Shown: piece after piece, positions 1 through 13,380 of the stretch
Layout of the letters: each line of letters starts with the position of its first letter
How positions within the stretch are numbered: position 1 is the stretch's first letter
Origin: Nilaparvata lugens
Lineage: Eukaryota; Arthropoda; Insecta; Hemiptera; Delphacidae
Direction: 5' to 3'
Assembly: GCF_014356525.2 (NCBI RefSeq)
Contig: NC_052510.1
Coordinates: 15,300,778 to 15,364,777, forward strand
Length of the DNA: 64,000 nt
Made by a program: the position numbers and the translations under genes
Notes under the pieces: model-generated
Seen by the model: only the letters and a program-made list of their open reading frames with translations
Databases searched by the model: none
What the model was told of the DNA's origin: nothing

Positions 1-92
1 CAAAATATCGCATCCACGAAATTCATAAGCTGACGTATAGCCAGCTGTAAAATATAAACACGATCATTTTAGAGAATTGTGTTCTGTTTATC

Positions 93-145
93 AATAAATA
101 AAAATAACGAGCGAAGCTCGGTGCCCCGATATTACATTATTAACA
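93..145 (+). repeat. interspersed repeat end (GAGCGAAGCTCGGTGCCCCG family)
   Basis: The words ataacgagcgaagctcg and ggtgccccgatatta recur at 22,313-22,340 (same strand) and 22,508-22,545 (inverted). Three copies in 64 kb mark the terminal part of an unclassified dispersed element. Confidence 0.6.
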
Positions 146-665
146 AGGGAAAGTGGGAATTCTGATAACAATCTTCGTCGTTTTGGAAAGAGACTTTCAA
201 AAACTAATTCCAATTTTTAATTCATGAGTTTGTGATACAATAAAAACGCTAAAAAAATTATGTGTGCAAACTATATATTCACAGCATGACAAGTCTCACA
301 GGTTGAGGCTATGTCTCACTCAGAAGTTATGATTGATTCACACTAAATTCTAATATTAATCATCAATTGATTGACATAACGTTTCGGTCGGTGGAAATAA
401 CACAGTAAACTGGAATAGAATGGAGGGGCAAAAATTGTAGCATAATGTAAAAATAGGCGATTTGTGGGGTAATGTTGTGTTGTATGATGATGAGAATGGT
501 TGTAAGAAAGAGGTGGCACCCTCGTCAATGTTGCAGTGCAGAAGGGATGAAGGGATGCAGGAATACAGGGATGACTCCCTGGCCGATCCTTGCTTGCCTC
601 ACTCGCTGCAACCCTCACATAAATCCACACTATCTCCCTCTCACACTGGGGATTCCATCACTGCA

Positions 666-960
666 AATTCACAGTGGGGCTTTTCTTCATCCTCTTCTTC
701 CTCCTCATACTCCTCCACTTCTTCCTTCTCCTTATTTTCTTCTCATTACTTCTGCTTCTTCTTCTCCCATCTCTTTCTCCTATTACATCTTCCCCTCCCT
801 CTTTTTCTTTCTATTCTCCTCCTCTTCCCCATACTTTTCTTTTTACGCAGTCTCCTTACTTATTTCTTCTCTTCTCTCTTTTCTTTCTTCTTCATCCTCT
901 CTTACATTCAATGTCTACTCTTCTCCTCTTTCCCATACTTTACTTCATTCCTATCCTCAT
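666..960 (+). repeat. pyrimidine-rich tract (TTC/CTC)
   Basis: About 300 bp almost free of purines on the plus strand, with irregular TTC, CTC and CTT units. Overlapping frames in it encode only Ser/Leu/Phe/Pro strings and are not genes. Confidence 0.85.
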
Positions 961-1007
961 TTATATATTTATTTCATTGACAATCACAAATCATAATTAT
1001 AATATAT

Positions 1008-1072
1008 AATATGATTGGGAGAAGACAACAGGCATAGCACAAACTGTCTTCTCCCAAATTTTTACAAATAAA
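1008..1072. repeat. dispersed repeat with short hairpin (gggagaagaca...tgtcttctccc)
   Basis: A stem gggagaagaca/tgtcttctccc flanks acaggcatagcac. Related sequences occur at 22,591-22,655 (gattggggaagtactaacag) and 55,240-55,300 (caggctaagcctgtagca with ctcccaaattttgatt). This suggests one family whose 3' part ends in an AT-rich stretch. It is unclassified. Confidence 0.5.
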
Positions 1073-1257
1073 AGTTTCAAAAGAGAATGAAGTTAAGATT
1101 TCACTTTTCACTTCAAAAAGTCCAATTTCCACTTCAAAACTAATGACTAAACTGAAAATGTTAAATTTTGATATTTAAAAACTGATTAAAAACAAAAATA
1201 CTTCACTCAAATCTCTACAAATTGGAAATTTTTGAGTAATTTTGCAAAATTTTGAGC

Positions 1258-1460
1258 CAGAGAAGAAACACAACTTCACTCATTCTCCTTCTTCATTGTC
1301 GTCTTCTTACTTTTCTCCTTCTACTTTACTTCTTTTTTTCTACTTCTTCCTCTCCCCATCTTGTTTCATCTCGTCCATCTCTTTCCTCTTCTCTTTCTCC
1401 TTCATCTTCTTTCTCCTCTCCTCTTTCTTCTTTGTTTTACTTCTTCTTCCTCATCATCTT
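1258..1460 (+). repeat. pyrimidine-rich tract
   Basis: A second run of TTC/TCC-type sequence about 300 bp after the first, separated by AT-rich DNA. Confidence 0.8.
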
Positions 1461-1984
1461 TTCACCCATCTCCATATTTATGATATTGTATCTCATGATT
1501 CAAATCTAATCTAATCGATTCAAATCATACATTTTTTGCTGAAGGTGATGCCCACAGCCCACCTGAGCTCTAACCAATCCTTTCCTTCTATATCCTCAAA
1601 TTTTCCTCTCACTTTTGACACATCTCTCCATCTCATTTCTTTCAAGGTTGACAACCATTTTCCCACATTGTTCAACGATATTCTTCAATCCTATTGAGAA
1701 ATTATCAAAAAACCTGCATTATCAAGTACGAAATCATGTGAACACCAAAATTGAAAAAATCCTATTCATATCATCAAATGCATTCAAATTCCAAGACAGA
1801 ACCACACAATTTCTATTATTCAATTCCTCTACAGTATCAAACCCTTTCATCCAATAAACAAGGTAGTTGTCCCCAGCAGCCGGGACAATACAGTACAGTA
1901 GCAACAAAACCCAGCCAAGTATTTTATACAGGGAACAAACACTTGCCATGTATGTGCAGCTTCAACAGAGGAATAGATTTTCAC

Positions 1985-2165
1985 GTGTGCGGAATTCGTT
2001 GCCTGTTTGGAGCGGCGGCGGCGGTTGAGAGCTGAGAGCTGACGCGAAAATCCGACTGCGCCCAGCAATAAATTTGAGGTTATTGCAGTGAAACCTCCGC
2101 GTTTAATAAAGGCTGAGGCTGAGGCGGCTGAGGTGAACTGAGGCTCTGCTCTGAGGCTCACGATT
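1985..2165. promoter_or_regulatory. GC-richer island, candidate regulatory element
   Basis: In strongly AT-rich surroundings this stretch holds ggagcggcggcggcggttga, two gctgagagctga-type repeats, a CAATAAA (about 2,066-2,072) and TTTAATAAAGG beside repeated gctgaggctgaggcgg words. No open frame looks coding. The compositional contrast and the homeodomain-type sites suggest a conserved non-coding element; this is inference only. Confidence 0.25.
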
Positions 2166-2199
2166 TTTGCAACAGCTGGTTCAGCCCAGTCCCGGACTA

Positions 2200-3055
2200 A
2201 GCTCTTCCGTTTCTCTCTTTCCCTCTTTTTTGTCACAATTTTCCAAAACATTTTATTCTCTTTTGGTAATTCTTCCTCCTCATTTTCCTCTCTTTTCGCT
2301 CTTAACATCTCATTTTCTCTATTCTGAGAGCTCTTTCCCACTCGTTTTCCTATCTTTTTGTTTATTCTTCCCCTGAATTTTCTTCTTTTCTTACATGTCT
2401 TTTCCCACTTTCTTTCCTTTTTTCGAATCTCACTTTCACATTTTCTCTTTTTGTCTATCTTTGCCTTCTGCTTTTCTCCTCTTATGGCATTCCGTTTTCC
2501 CTCATCACCTTTCTCATTTTTCTTCTCTTCTTTTTCTTCTTATTCTTATTCTTCTTCTTCTTCTTCTTCTTTTTTATGTCTTCTTTTTCTTTTTCTTCTT
2601 CTTCTTCTTCTTCTTATTCTTCTTCTTCTTCTTCTTCTTCTTCTGCTCCTTCTTCTTCTTCTTCTCCTCCTCCTTCAGTCTATTCTTCTCCGTTCTCTGT
2701 CTAGTCTTCTTCTTCTCCTCTTTCATCTCCCTTACTGCATCTTCTCCTCCTCTTCCCCTCCTTCCCTTTTTTCTCATTCTCTTCTACTTCTTTTTCTTCC
2801 ACAAATTCTTCTCATCTTTCCTCATCTATTCTTCTTCTTCAATTCCTTCTTCATTCTCTCAACATTCTTTTTCCTCTCATTTTCATTTTCTAACCCTCTC
2901 ATTCTTTGTCTCCTCTTATTTTCCTCACTCAAGACCCCTTTTTCTCACATTGTTCTCTTGTCTGTTTCTGATTCTTTCCCTCTCTTTTTCCTCTCTTTTG
3001 TCACCTCACTCCGTCTCTTTCCACCTTCATTTTCCATTTTGCGTCTTCAACTCTC
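2200..3055 (+). repeat. long pyrimidine-rich tract with (CTT)n core
   Basis: About 850 bp of nearly pure pyrimidine on the plus strand, with an interrupted (CTT)n microsatellite at about 2,523-2,670. The exd transcript, read from the minus strand, would carry a polypurine (GAA/AAG) tract here. Long Ser/Phe/Leu frames on the plus strand and a Lys-only frame on the minus strand are by-products of the repeat. Confidence 0.9.
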
Positions 3056-3495
3056 GTCGCAGGCTTGCAGCAGCACACAAATCATGCGACACCTTTCCAC
3101 TTGTTCTGGCCCCTGCACAATATTTAATACGTTTGTTTCAGTTATTGCTAGATTTGCTGGCTGGATAAATGTGTTTAGCACCTGTGCTGTCCCTGTGCTG
3201 CATGTTATAATGCTACTTTGAAGGTATGTGATAACGGTGACCGGTGACACACATATATTGCGATATAGCGCTCTCTTAGATTTACACTGTTATTACAGAC
3301 AACATAAAGTTAGAACGATCTTGTAGAGCTATCAAGATTTGAACAACTAATAAATTACTAAGTACAGTTGGAGAATAACAATATATTATAGATTCTGTGC
3401 TACAGTAGATTGGTTATTCTATGATACAGTACAGTAGGTCTACAGAATATTTCAGTATTTAGTTTAGTACGGCTGGGAAACTAAGTTGCAATACA

Positions 3496-3560
3496 GAAAA
3501 ACTGGTGTGGCGCACTCACACAACTTTTCTTGCCGTTATGAAAATTGATCAACTGACGCT
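3496..3560 (+). repeat. dispersed repeat (CTGGTGTGG...CACTCACACAAC family)
   Basis: ctggtgtggcgcactcacac followed by aacttttcttgccgttatg recurs at 34,163-34,200 (ctggtgtggtacactcacac, aactttccttgctc). The shared 35-40 bases start abruptly in both places, so this is probably the end of a transposable element. Confidence 0.6.
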
Positions 3561-4089
3561 AGTGTTCCCGCTCATCTAAATTATCCTACTATTCGAAGAT
3601 CTAAGCCAGCTGGTGACAGGACGATGACGCTGCAGACACATGAAGTCTGTTATCTTGTGCCTAAGAAGATAATTTTGAATAAAATTTAGAATTTAGAAAT
3701 AGGCCGACACATCTAGAAAATACCTGAGTCTATACCTAATTCATGCAGGTGAACGGGCTAGAGTCAAGAAAACTTCAATTAATCTTGCCATGCCTGATTT
3801 AATAGGTTTATACTATAGAATAACACTACAATTTGAAATAATAGAAAAATACAAACAGCTTCAATAAACATTGGCAGCTAAAATCGAACAACAGAAACAA
3901 CAATATCATGTTACTTTGTTGACATTCTTCATCTGATTCGGGGGCGCATTACTATCCCCGTTTAGATAGCAATACGTCACAAAACCAAACAAGATCAGTC
4001 ATAAAATAACCAATCAATTTCAACATGAAATTACTCAAGAAAGAAAAAACCCGTTGAACCCAAATTTCGTCGATAGTAACCCATATAAC

Positions 4090-4900
4090 CCATTTCATAA
4101 TAATTTTGAATCCCCACTTTTTATTGACATTCTCGAATGAACCTTTGTTTCACTACACTGCACTTTCGTTGGTTTGTACGTTGCTTCATCGTCGGGGTTA
4201 CAGTACCTTGTTTTTGGCGGTGAGCTTTTACCGGTTGAATTTGGCTTGACGGCGACGTCCTCTTACGTCCCTAGACCTGTCGTCTGAACGGGTGTCTTGA
4301 AGCGGTTTTACATAAAGTTGCGGAACCAAAGGGGTGGTAGTACAAGAAGTTGGTTTGGGGACACACATGAACCGCTTAGCGGTTATTTGAAGAAACAATT
4401 ATTCGTACATGATGAAGAAACACAATTAAACCTTTCAGGACATGGCACTACTAGTAAATTTAAACATTAATAAAAAATAAAACTAGCTCCTACATTAACT
4501 ACTGAAATAAACTTATAAACCTGCCCAAAAAGGGGGAAACATAGTGACTACATCTTTACTCTCGTAGTGCTCCTAGCAAAGTGTCCTCCGGAACGTAATC
4601 TGGTATCTCGACTGGGGAATCCCCACTACTGTATTTAGAAACAGGTCTCCTATTGGGCGAATGGAATCAATTGACCAATCGTCGCGTGGCTTCTACAGCC
4701 TTTGGACCAAATAGTAACTGCAAAATCGGTAGTTGTTATAATTTCAATGCTTGCTGTTTTCCAACTTATCGCATTTTATGTCGCGACAAGAAGGCTAAGT
4801 TTTAGAGATAATTCCATAATCTACATTCCTCGACGACTCGGAGCCACAATTTTTAAATATCTATCATGGGAAACTCGAAGTCATGGCCGTTCATAATAGA
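4090..4900. other. unclassified, possibly decayed element DNA
   Basis: Composition is more balanced than nearby. The minus strand at about 4,563-4,664 has a short open stretch of the form SPNRRPVSKYSSGDSPVEIP ending in LLGALRE and a stop, which resembles the C-terminus of a decayed element protein but matches no family I know. No terminal repeats were found. Confidence 0.25.
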
Positions 4901-5517
4901 GAGAGAAAATAATTTATTTCGCTAACTCACTTACAATAATGGCTCTAGTCTATTGCGTATTAAATTTACTATTATAACTTGGGAAAAGGCCTGAATTAAA
5001 GACAGTGCCCGGCACAATCTGTTCATAGTGAATGATTTAATAGAATCAACACTCATGCCAACAGTTAGCAAATTGAATAAATATTATTTTCTCGAACTTC
5101 GAGCTTATTTCCAATTTTAGGTGAAAATGTCACTTAACATTAATTGTAGAGATTTTTATGCTCATTCTTTTCCACTTGAACCTTTTTGTTTTAATTGTAT
5201 CTGAAGCCTGATAATTGTGAATCTAAAATCAAACTTTGCATAGATGGGGCGGAGCTCCTGAAATTTTTACAGATATGGGACTAGTGGTAGTTGATAGAGC
5301 TTATCAATGACTTTTTTAAGTATAAATTTGATCAAAATCGTTCAAATTGAAAGTTGTAAAAATCTTTGCAGCAGTTGTTTGATTGTGACTCATTACTGCA
5401 GTTTGCTCCGCCGACTGTGATCGTGTGTCTTGTCTCGGCCAATAGCAGACTTCTACTTTGATATGCTAACCAACCACCAACTTATTCCGCAGAATATTCT
5501 GCTGCTCGATTTCTAAA

Positions 5518-5673
5518 ACTGCGTACAGACTTAAGCGCCACGAACACGCGTCATCAGCTGATATTATCCATATTTGTTCAGAAATAGTAAGTTACAGAAT
5601 GATATAATAAGTGTAGCATCAGCTGATGAAAATTGAAATGCACGTGTTCGTGGTGCTAAAGTCTGTACGCAGT
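5518..5673. mobile_element. palindromic MITE, diverged copy of the 11.0-kb/21.3-kb family
   Basis: Terminal inverted repeats actgcgtacagact and agtctgtacgcagt enclose sub-terminal arms with cacgaacacg, atcagctgat and cgtgttcgtg. The order (ctgtacgc-type end, CGAACA word, ATCAGCTGAT, AT-rich loop, mirror) matches the two better-preserved elements at 11,009 and 21,308. There is no transposase coding capacity. Confidence 0.7.
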
Positions 5674-8150
5674 CTATTTTTTGAGGTCCAACACCAATAG
5701 GAAACAGTTTTTAAAAAACGATTTCATAAATGAATGAATGTTATAAAAATAAAATTCTCCAACACGAACAGGAAACAGAAGCATGCGTAATACAGGGAAT
5801 AAATATTCAATATTTTCCCTGTTTATTCAAAAGGCGAAATATTGGTTGAGCCGTGCAACAGTTACAAATTGACAGCGAAACGTGAGTTGGCGAGGGGAGT
5901 GGAGGGGTGTCCACCACTAGTCAATGATAAATCGCGGATAATATAGGTACGACACAGGTATATATAGATATACTTCGTACCCCAAAAACAACGCACAGGC
6001 GGCTATATAACGCAACAGTGCTCATCAATATTTATGGTCACTCTAAAGCTTTTGGACCATTTTGCAAGCTATGGAAAAGAGAAAATAGATGGAGAGAGAC
6101 AGAGAGGGAAAAAAGAGAGGGAGTGAAGGGAGAGTGAGTTGGGCCAAATCGACTGACAATTTATAAATAATAGAAGATGCATACTGTCAATCAGTATTTC
6201 TACTACCCATGGTGTTTTGCTATCTGTGAGATATATTCTGTAACCAGACCACTTTTCATACGTATACCCCGTCTCATATTTCAACAGAGTAATGCTGTTG
6301 CACCATATGAATACTCAATACTCAGTGCAGTATTCACAACCATGATAAGTCATGGATCATCATCATATTTATGTATTGTTACAACCCTCACACATCTATG
6401 TACACAAGCATAGTTTGTTGCAGTTTTTGAATTATTGCAGTGAAAATGATTCTAGTTTGTTCACTAATTGTAATGACATGAGAAGAAATGAGAATAATTT
6501 GGTTTTATGTTGATGTGTGTTTCACGTAGCCTACCTCCCAATGTAAAAACGTAATACTATGATAGCAGAATCAAAAGGACAACTTCCTTAAGAAATGTAT
6601 AGATTTATAGCATACATAAAACAATATGAAAATCGTATCAACAATTTAATTCGCAGAAGAATCTGTTTTGTCAGCGTTTAGATTTATTCTATTTTATGCT
6701 TAGTACATATATACTGAGCTACACTATAATGCATTCAATATAATTCATTTATCTTCATTTAATCCAAAATAGGCGTTACTACTCGTTTATACCAATTACG
6801 TTGTGACAACACCTAGTTTGATAATTTGTTACTAATATCCTTTTTTTCTATCAATTACAGGAGAAATCTTGAAAATATTAAAATTTTTAGAGTTATTACC
6901 GTACTTTTGAGATAAAATATTTTCTCACAACCTTAAATTACATTCACAATTAGATCATCAACACAGAGACGAATATATAAAAACAATCTATCCAGCAAGA
7001 ACAATACTCTAATTTAGAATCTCATTACTATTATTAAGGACTTGAATGGAAGGAAGAACATAGATGTCAAATAACGCGAAATAAAGTGAGAAGATAAAAT
7101 AATGCGTGCGAATGCTAATGAGTTTTGTAACAATGGCATATCATTGAGGCAAGGGGCACAGTGTGAATTAGTTGATGAGAGAATAATAGTAGATGGAGGG
7201 GGTTATGAATATATTTAAAAAGACAACTGGCAAGCCAGGAAGGATGGGCCAACACCTCCTTCCCCCTCCCCATCTGCTCACTCACTCGCACTAAAAGACA
7301 CACTTCGTTTTTGTCACTTGCTATGCAAATTTGGGATGGCAGCCTGCTTATGTAGATATTGCCTCATGTCTTGATCTAAACCAAACCCCTGTCAGCAACG
7401 CTTAGCTCGTCTAATATGGCGACGCATTCTACCTGTATGATTGAAATTGTTTCAATCCTTCAGCTATTACTCCAAATAGGTTACAAACAAAATTGACTTT
7501 TTTACTCAATTCCTCAAATTCTACACCAATTAATAAAAAAAGATTTTGTTAACTTCTTCAAAGTAAGATCTTCATCAATTAGAGGTTACAAATCAATAAA
7601 TTATTAGTAGGCTACTTAGTATTCCTTCTAGTACGTTTATTATATGAAATAGATATTTTTATTCCACTATTCCATATTTTTATTACCTACCTACCATTTG
7701 AACAATCCTATACTACATCATTATCACTCAGTATTTTCTGAACTGGAAAACATTACTGAAATGAAAATTCTTCCTCTACGAATTATGCTCATATTATTAG
7801 CTCAAGTGTTTTAGTCATCCAATTTGTATTTCGGAGGAGACGATAAGTCGTCGGTAAAGTAGTCGTCATCTCTCATCATCATCCCTCTCACTCATTACCC
7901 ACGCACAAGACAAGCCTAAGAGTTTATGTGGGCATCACCCTCAGTATTATTATTATTATTAAAAAATTCTTATCAATTATTGATTGTACGGAATTTTCAT
8001 TTGTACTGTGTCTGTAGGCTACCTAATTTCAATTTCAGAGGATTTCATACAGGTTTAGTCGTTGAGCTCATTTTATACAGATTTTAATACGAAACCATTA
8101 CTTGTGAATGAGTACAACAAATGACATTTAGTTTCTCTAAACATTACTTA

Positions 8151-8294
8151 GGACGAGACCATATTAGGCGTTTTCAAGGGTTTTTCAGGCGCCAACCTGA
8201 TCAGTCAATCTGTGTGCTACCTGTCCTGCCGACTCGAAGAACGTTAAGCTGAAAAAGGCTAATAATATGGTATTTTTTATAATATGGTCTCGCC
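8151..8294. mobile_element. small TIR element (MITE), gacgagaccatatta ends
   Basis: The left end ggacgagaccatatta is mirrored by taatatggtctcgccc at the right, about 16 bp with one or two mismatches. The 144-bp body contains ggcgttttcaagggtttttc and is non-coding. Flanks show no clean target duplication, so the superfamily is unknown. Confidence 0.55.
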
Positions 8295-8554
8295 CGTAAA
8301 AAGAGATAGCAACTCTCAACAAATAAGCCCAATTGTAAGTAAGTAAGTTCATATTGCGCGTAAGTTCAATATATTTAACCGTTGATTAATGAAACCATTG
8401 GACTGTTGTCGTCAGATTCATTCATTGATTCGTAGGGCAATCGGTTTATTAGATTACGTCACATGACCACGGTTAATAAGAAATAAATTTATAATGTACT
8501 AAATAAACAACTGGGAGTACTATACTCTGTACCGAATTACATCATACTTGGGAA

Positions 8555-8645
8555 GGACATGCGCAGCAGAGAAGGCATACAGCGGCAGGGATACAACGGC
8601 GGCTATGTTGCCGTTGTGTACCGGCCAGCGTCCTCTAATTTCCAG
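8555..8645. promoter_or_regulatory. GC-richer patch near the exd exon, unknown role
   Basis: A short compositional island (catgcgcagcagagaagg, then acggcggctatgttgccgttg) lies 290 bp downstream of the exd exon in transcript sense. It is not an exon of exd. It contains a small inverted repeat (acaacggcggc / gttgccgttgt). It could be a conserved intronic element or a repeat fragment. Confidence 0.15.
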
Positions 8646-8892
8646 TGAGTATTCAAGCGCTCATGTTGAACTTAGGAAGCTTCCTGTCTGCAATCACAGA
8701 CTCGACTGACTCTAATCGACAAATTGACAACTGCGCTTCCACCTATAACTCTATCAATCACTGTAATTGGCTGATCTCCCTCCACTTCTCTGCGCCGTAA
8801 ATTCCTCCAAGACTGAAGTAGATTTGTACGGAGTATAGTCGAATTTTCCAGCTCATCGACCAGCACATTTCATGGCAGAAATGAGAATATTA

Positions 8893-9120
<228 letters not shown>

Positions 9121-11008
9121 CTACAACACACAAACAATACACAACTAATTAGTTTCATCACATTAAAAATTTAGAAAATAAAATGTAAATCATCATACAT
9201 GCATTTAGAATTGCATGTAGAATGACATGAGCTGTACATCAAATTAGAAGAATAACAGTCTCAAAACATAATTAGCCTATTTAATTTGGTGTATAATCTA
9301 CATGAATTCAAAATTTTATGTTATATGTGATTACTTAGAAAATTGGACAAGTGAAGGAAGCCGAACCTACTTTTTGAACAGTGTCATCACCTAAATTTGG
9401 AAGGAAAAAATAACACAAGGACTGTCTTAGTATCTTATCTAACAATGTTTTTATAAAAGTGTTGTTTGTTACATAGATAAAAAAATGGAACTACAAAATA
9501 AATGAGAACAGAAACATAAATTATAACCTACAAATTGGAACTACAAAATACATGGAAACAGGACGACCATTGTAAAAATGATCTACATGTATAATCATGC
9601 ATGAACAATATAATAAATGTACAAAAATACATGAAAACAGAAAGAAAACTGTAGAAAGACATCAACAAATCGCGTGTGAACTCGTTGTACGAATAACTAA
9701 ACACACAAATTGATCCCATTATAATGATAAAATATGAATCAAATTGGAATAGCAGAATACTTGAAAACTGAAACATAAATTTTAGAAATTTCACATTAAC
9801 ACAAACGTTGTGAGCTCCTTGCATGTATTGAAGAGCTCAACACAAATAAAACTCAAATTCATTCAATTATTGAAAAATAAAGGTTTGTGAGAATACTAGG
9901 GAAACTCTATTAAACTAGACAGATTTTTGTTGGTGTAAAAATAAGGGGACAAATTGTGGAAACTATTTCTATAACAGGTAAAAAAGTACGGTAGTTTCTT
10001 TTATGATTAGTGGATTGCATCTGAAAATTTCCCTATAATTTCTAAGAAGATTGTCCAATACAAAAATAAAGTACAATAATACCATATAATCACAGTTTAA
10101 AACTAGATTAGAATCAACTTTGTAACTTTAATCTCATCAAGTTGAGCCCAAGCTTGGATAAAATAACAACACAATGAGTTTAGCTCAACAAACATAGTTG
10201 ATGGTGTAACAATATAGGGAGTTCATCTCACGAGCTTGATAGAATTGAAGAACATATTTACAAAATTATAAAGGAATAACCTAGGATTATGATACGTGGC
10301 TGTGGGGTCGTCAACAAAAACACATAATCAATAATCTGATGTTCTGATAGAGGTATAAACCATCTAGACGTTCGTCTAAAGAAGTTCTAAAATTATATGT
10401 CCAATCAAATCTGTAATGGCGATGTAGTTTGTGTCAGGATGCAACAAGCATGCCGTAGAAAAAGCAACAGAGCAATACAAAATTCACTGTAGAATTTCCT
10501 AAATAATATCAATTAACTCGTATGGTCGGATTTGGAACAGATTAAAAACGTATAACCGTGACTATAACCTATCATTTACATAATAATACGGTCTTGCTAA
10601 CCAGAATGGAAGCAGGGGAAACAGCGAGATAGTTACAGGACCCATGAGTGGATTACAATTAGAGCCTAATTTTACAACGAAATAAAAATCGATTGTAGTC
10701 ATTATTTTTGAATTATGAGAAAGTTTTTCCATCATGTTTTAGGTGGATTGCGTGGTAATTCCTGTTATTGGCAAAGAATTATTAGATTGCTTTATAAACT
10801 GAGTACTTGAAAACTTGAACTGAAATGTAAGGTATAAGTTGAACAGTAGTGTAGTCATAAAATCAGAGATCTTACATCTCTTGAAATTGAGATCCAATCA
10901 TTTCTTCACAATGTTGATCATTGATTACAAACAACTACAATAATTGATAGTTTTCCATTCATTAAATATATTTTTGTAGTTTTTCAATAAAGTATCTCAA
11001 AAATCTTA

Positions 11009-11174
11009 AGGTGCTTACAGATATACGCACCGCGAACATGAGCAATTCACTTTTAATCAGCTGATGCAAGCTTTTTATATCTATATCTTATACCGTTTAT
11101 GTAAAAATACAGATATAGTCAGCTGATTAAAAGTGAATTGCTCATGTTCGCGGCGCGTATATCTGTACGCACCT
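11009..11174. mobile_element. palindromic MITE with TTA target duplication (PIF/Harbinger-like)
   Basis: A 166-bp element whose two arms are almost exact reverse complements (aggtgcttacagatatacgc ... gcgtatatctgtacgcacct, including gaacatgagcaattcac and atcagctgat). TTA flanks both sides (11,006-11,008 and 11,175-11,177). A 3-bp TWA duplication is typical of PIF/Harbinger elements, so a non-autonomous member is the best guess. A second copy is at 21,308-21,472. Confidence 0.85.
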
Positions 11175-11877
11175 TTAGTTTCACATGGGCCTACCACTTT
11201 CTAAAAGTTTTTCCAAATTCAATAGTCTAAACAAAGAAGGAAGATCGTGTTCTCTACTCCGTGGTCTTCACATCTTATTAACCTTTATTATAGTTCACAT
11301 TATTGGCTACCACAGATTATCAAATACGATTGAAAGCAGCAGGCAATCTTGAAATCACGATTGCGTTACTATTGATGAACACGTTGTTCGTGTTGCATTG
11401 CGTATATTAAAGTTATTAAATACTAATGGGAAAAGCGAATTGATGAAGCTTGTCAACAATGGTCATTCAATTTCATCTTTACAATTTGAATAAATCAATC
11501 ATTATCCAATTGATTTTAATCAAATTACTTGAATTGCAATATTTTAAATATACCATTTAAATGCATTGTACCCCATAACTATTTCCTTCTCAAAAAATAT
11601 ACAGCAGTATTTTTCCAAATCAGCTCCAACTGAAAAATTGTTTACAATTATAATGAACTCTAAAATACTTCACCTGTGGAAAACATAACGAATTGACACG
11701 AATTTTACTCAAATTGAAAACATACATCAGTTAGAATCGTGCCTCCCATAGAGAGTTACTCAAACCGAAAACCAATTTCAACCTCGAAATTCGATATTGC
11801 AGCATGTAGGCTTTCTTGCTCTTCTCTTCACCAGACAGAGGATTGAGTTTTCTCGTAATGGGAGGTGCGTTCAAATT

Positions 11878-12560
11878 ACAGCAGCATAAACCTGGTCCCC
11901 GACTTTCTCGAATTTGAAAATAAATTATACCATATTTTTGTACCATTTTTGTACCTTTTTGTACCACCAAGAAAAATTTTTGTACCCCTCCCCATTTTGA
12001 AAAAAATGAATTTGAAAAGTCGGGGTACAGGTTTATGCCTCTCCCCGACTTGTTCAGATTTGAGCGAAAATTATACCATCATGTTCTCTGATTTTTGTAC
12101 CATTTTGTACCACCAAAAAAAATTTTTGTACCGCCACCCATTTTGGGGTACAAGCAATTGAAAAGTCGGGGGCGGGACCCCGACTTTAGCAAAATGCAAT
12201 GAAAACCATACCAAATTGAAGCTAGATTTTTGTACCTTTTTGTACCACCAAGAAAAAGTTTTGTACCCCTCCCCATTTTGAAGAAATTGCATTTGAAAAG
12301 TCGGGGTACAGGTTTATGCCTGTCCCCGACCTGCACAGATTTGAACGAGAATTATACCATTGTGTTCTCTGATTTTTGTACCATTTTGTACCACCAAAAA
12401 AAAATTTTGTACCGCCCCCCATTTTGGGGTACAAGCGCTTGAAAAGTCGGGGGCAGGACCCCGACTTGAGCAAAATGCAATGAAGCCCATACCAAATGAA
12501 AGCTGGATTTTTGTACCTTTTTGTACCACAAAGGAAAATTTTTGTACCCCTCCTCATCAA
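11878..12560. repeat. satellite-like array rich in TTTTTGTACC, about 280-bp unit made of two related halves
   Basis: The segment starting tcggggtacaggtttatgcc at 12,021 returns at 12,301, giving a 280-bp period. Within each unit the words ttttgtacc(a)ttttgtacc, accaccaa and ccccgactt occur twice in related halves, alternating gtcggggtacagg and gtcgggggcgggaccccgac forms. Frames on both strands stay open because the repeat lacks stops (minus-strand products repeat GGTK/WYK words). These should not be taken as proteins. Confidence 0.85.
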
Positions 12561-13380
12561 AAGTTATTTGTGTTTGAAAGTTTTGTATCAAATCTTGTGA
12601 TACAGAAGTGATTATATCCATTGTCTATAATCTACAGCGTATCATTTAAACCAATTAGAATGATACAAAACAGAAAATACTGTTGCTTAGACCACTAGAA
12701 CTGGAATTAAGGTATTAATCATTGTCAATAGCAAAAATGGAACCTTTTCTTCCCTTTCCAATTGGAAAAAAAATTTTACCCCTTTTTTTCGTGTTTTTGA
12801 GGTGTGAAGTTTAATTTCCATTACAGTGGAAAAATGATGAAAATATTATTGAAAACCGTGATTATAACGGTTCATTGATTACAGAAATACGTTTTTCACC
12901 TGATCTGGGAAAACATAATTTTGTACCCTTCTACATCATAAGTTACTTGAGTTTGAAAGTTTTGTATCAAATCTTGTGATACAGAAGTGATTATATCCAT
13001 TGTCTATAATCTACAGCGTATCATTTGAACCAATTATAATGATACAAAACAGAAAATACTGTTGCTTAGGCCCCTAGAACTGAAATTAAGGTATTGATCA
13101 TTGTCAATAGCAAAAATGGAACCTTTTCTTCCCTTTCCAATTGGAAAATATTTTTGTACCCCTCTTATTTCGTGTTTTTGAGGTGGGAAGTATAATTTTC
13201 ATTACAGTGGAAAAGTGATGAAAATATCATTGGAAACCGTGATTAAAACGGTTCATTGATTACAGAAAGACGTTTTCCACCTAAACTGAGAAAACATAAT
13301 TTTGTTCCCTCAGCTTCAAAAGTTATTTGATTTTAAACGTTTTGTATCAAATCCTGTGATACAGTAATGGTGATTCCTAT
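12541..13380. repeat. tandem repeat, about 380-bp unit, two copies plus a partial third
   Basis: ttttgtatcaaatc(t/c)tgtgat begins at 12,581, 12,960 and 13,340, periods of 379 and 380. Units share a CAATTAGAATGATAC-type segment, an aatggaaccttttcttccc segment and a gaaaacataattttgt(a/t)ccc end. The array grows out of the TTTTTGTACC satellite. The same unit occurs inverted at 25,540-26,280. Confidence 0.85.

Noticed and set aside
666..3221. Several open frames of 100-290 codons (Ser/Leu/Phe-rich, apparent membrane proteins)
   Set aside because: They are translations of pyrimidine-rich repeats. They overlap one another in different frames and have no domain-like sequence.
8672..8866. 64-codon minus-strand frame next to the exd exon, considered as the homeodomain exon
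   Set aside because: It contains none of the Exd homeodomain residues (no RKRRNF, no WFGNKR) and has no fitting acceptor phase.
11731..12621. Overlapping open frames of 70-112 codons on both strands with repeated GGTK/WYKNQ words
   Set aside because: The frames follow the 280-bp satellite period and exist on both strands at once; the repeat simply lacks stop codons.
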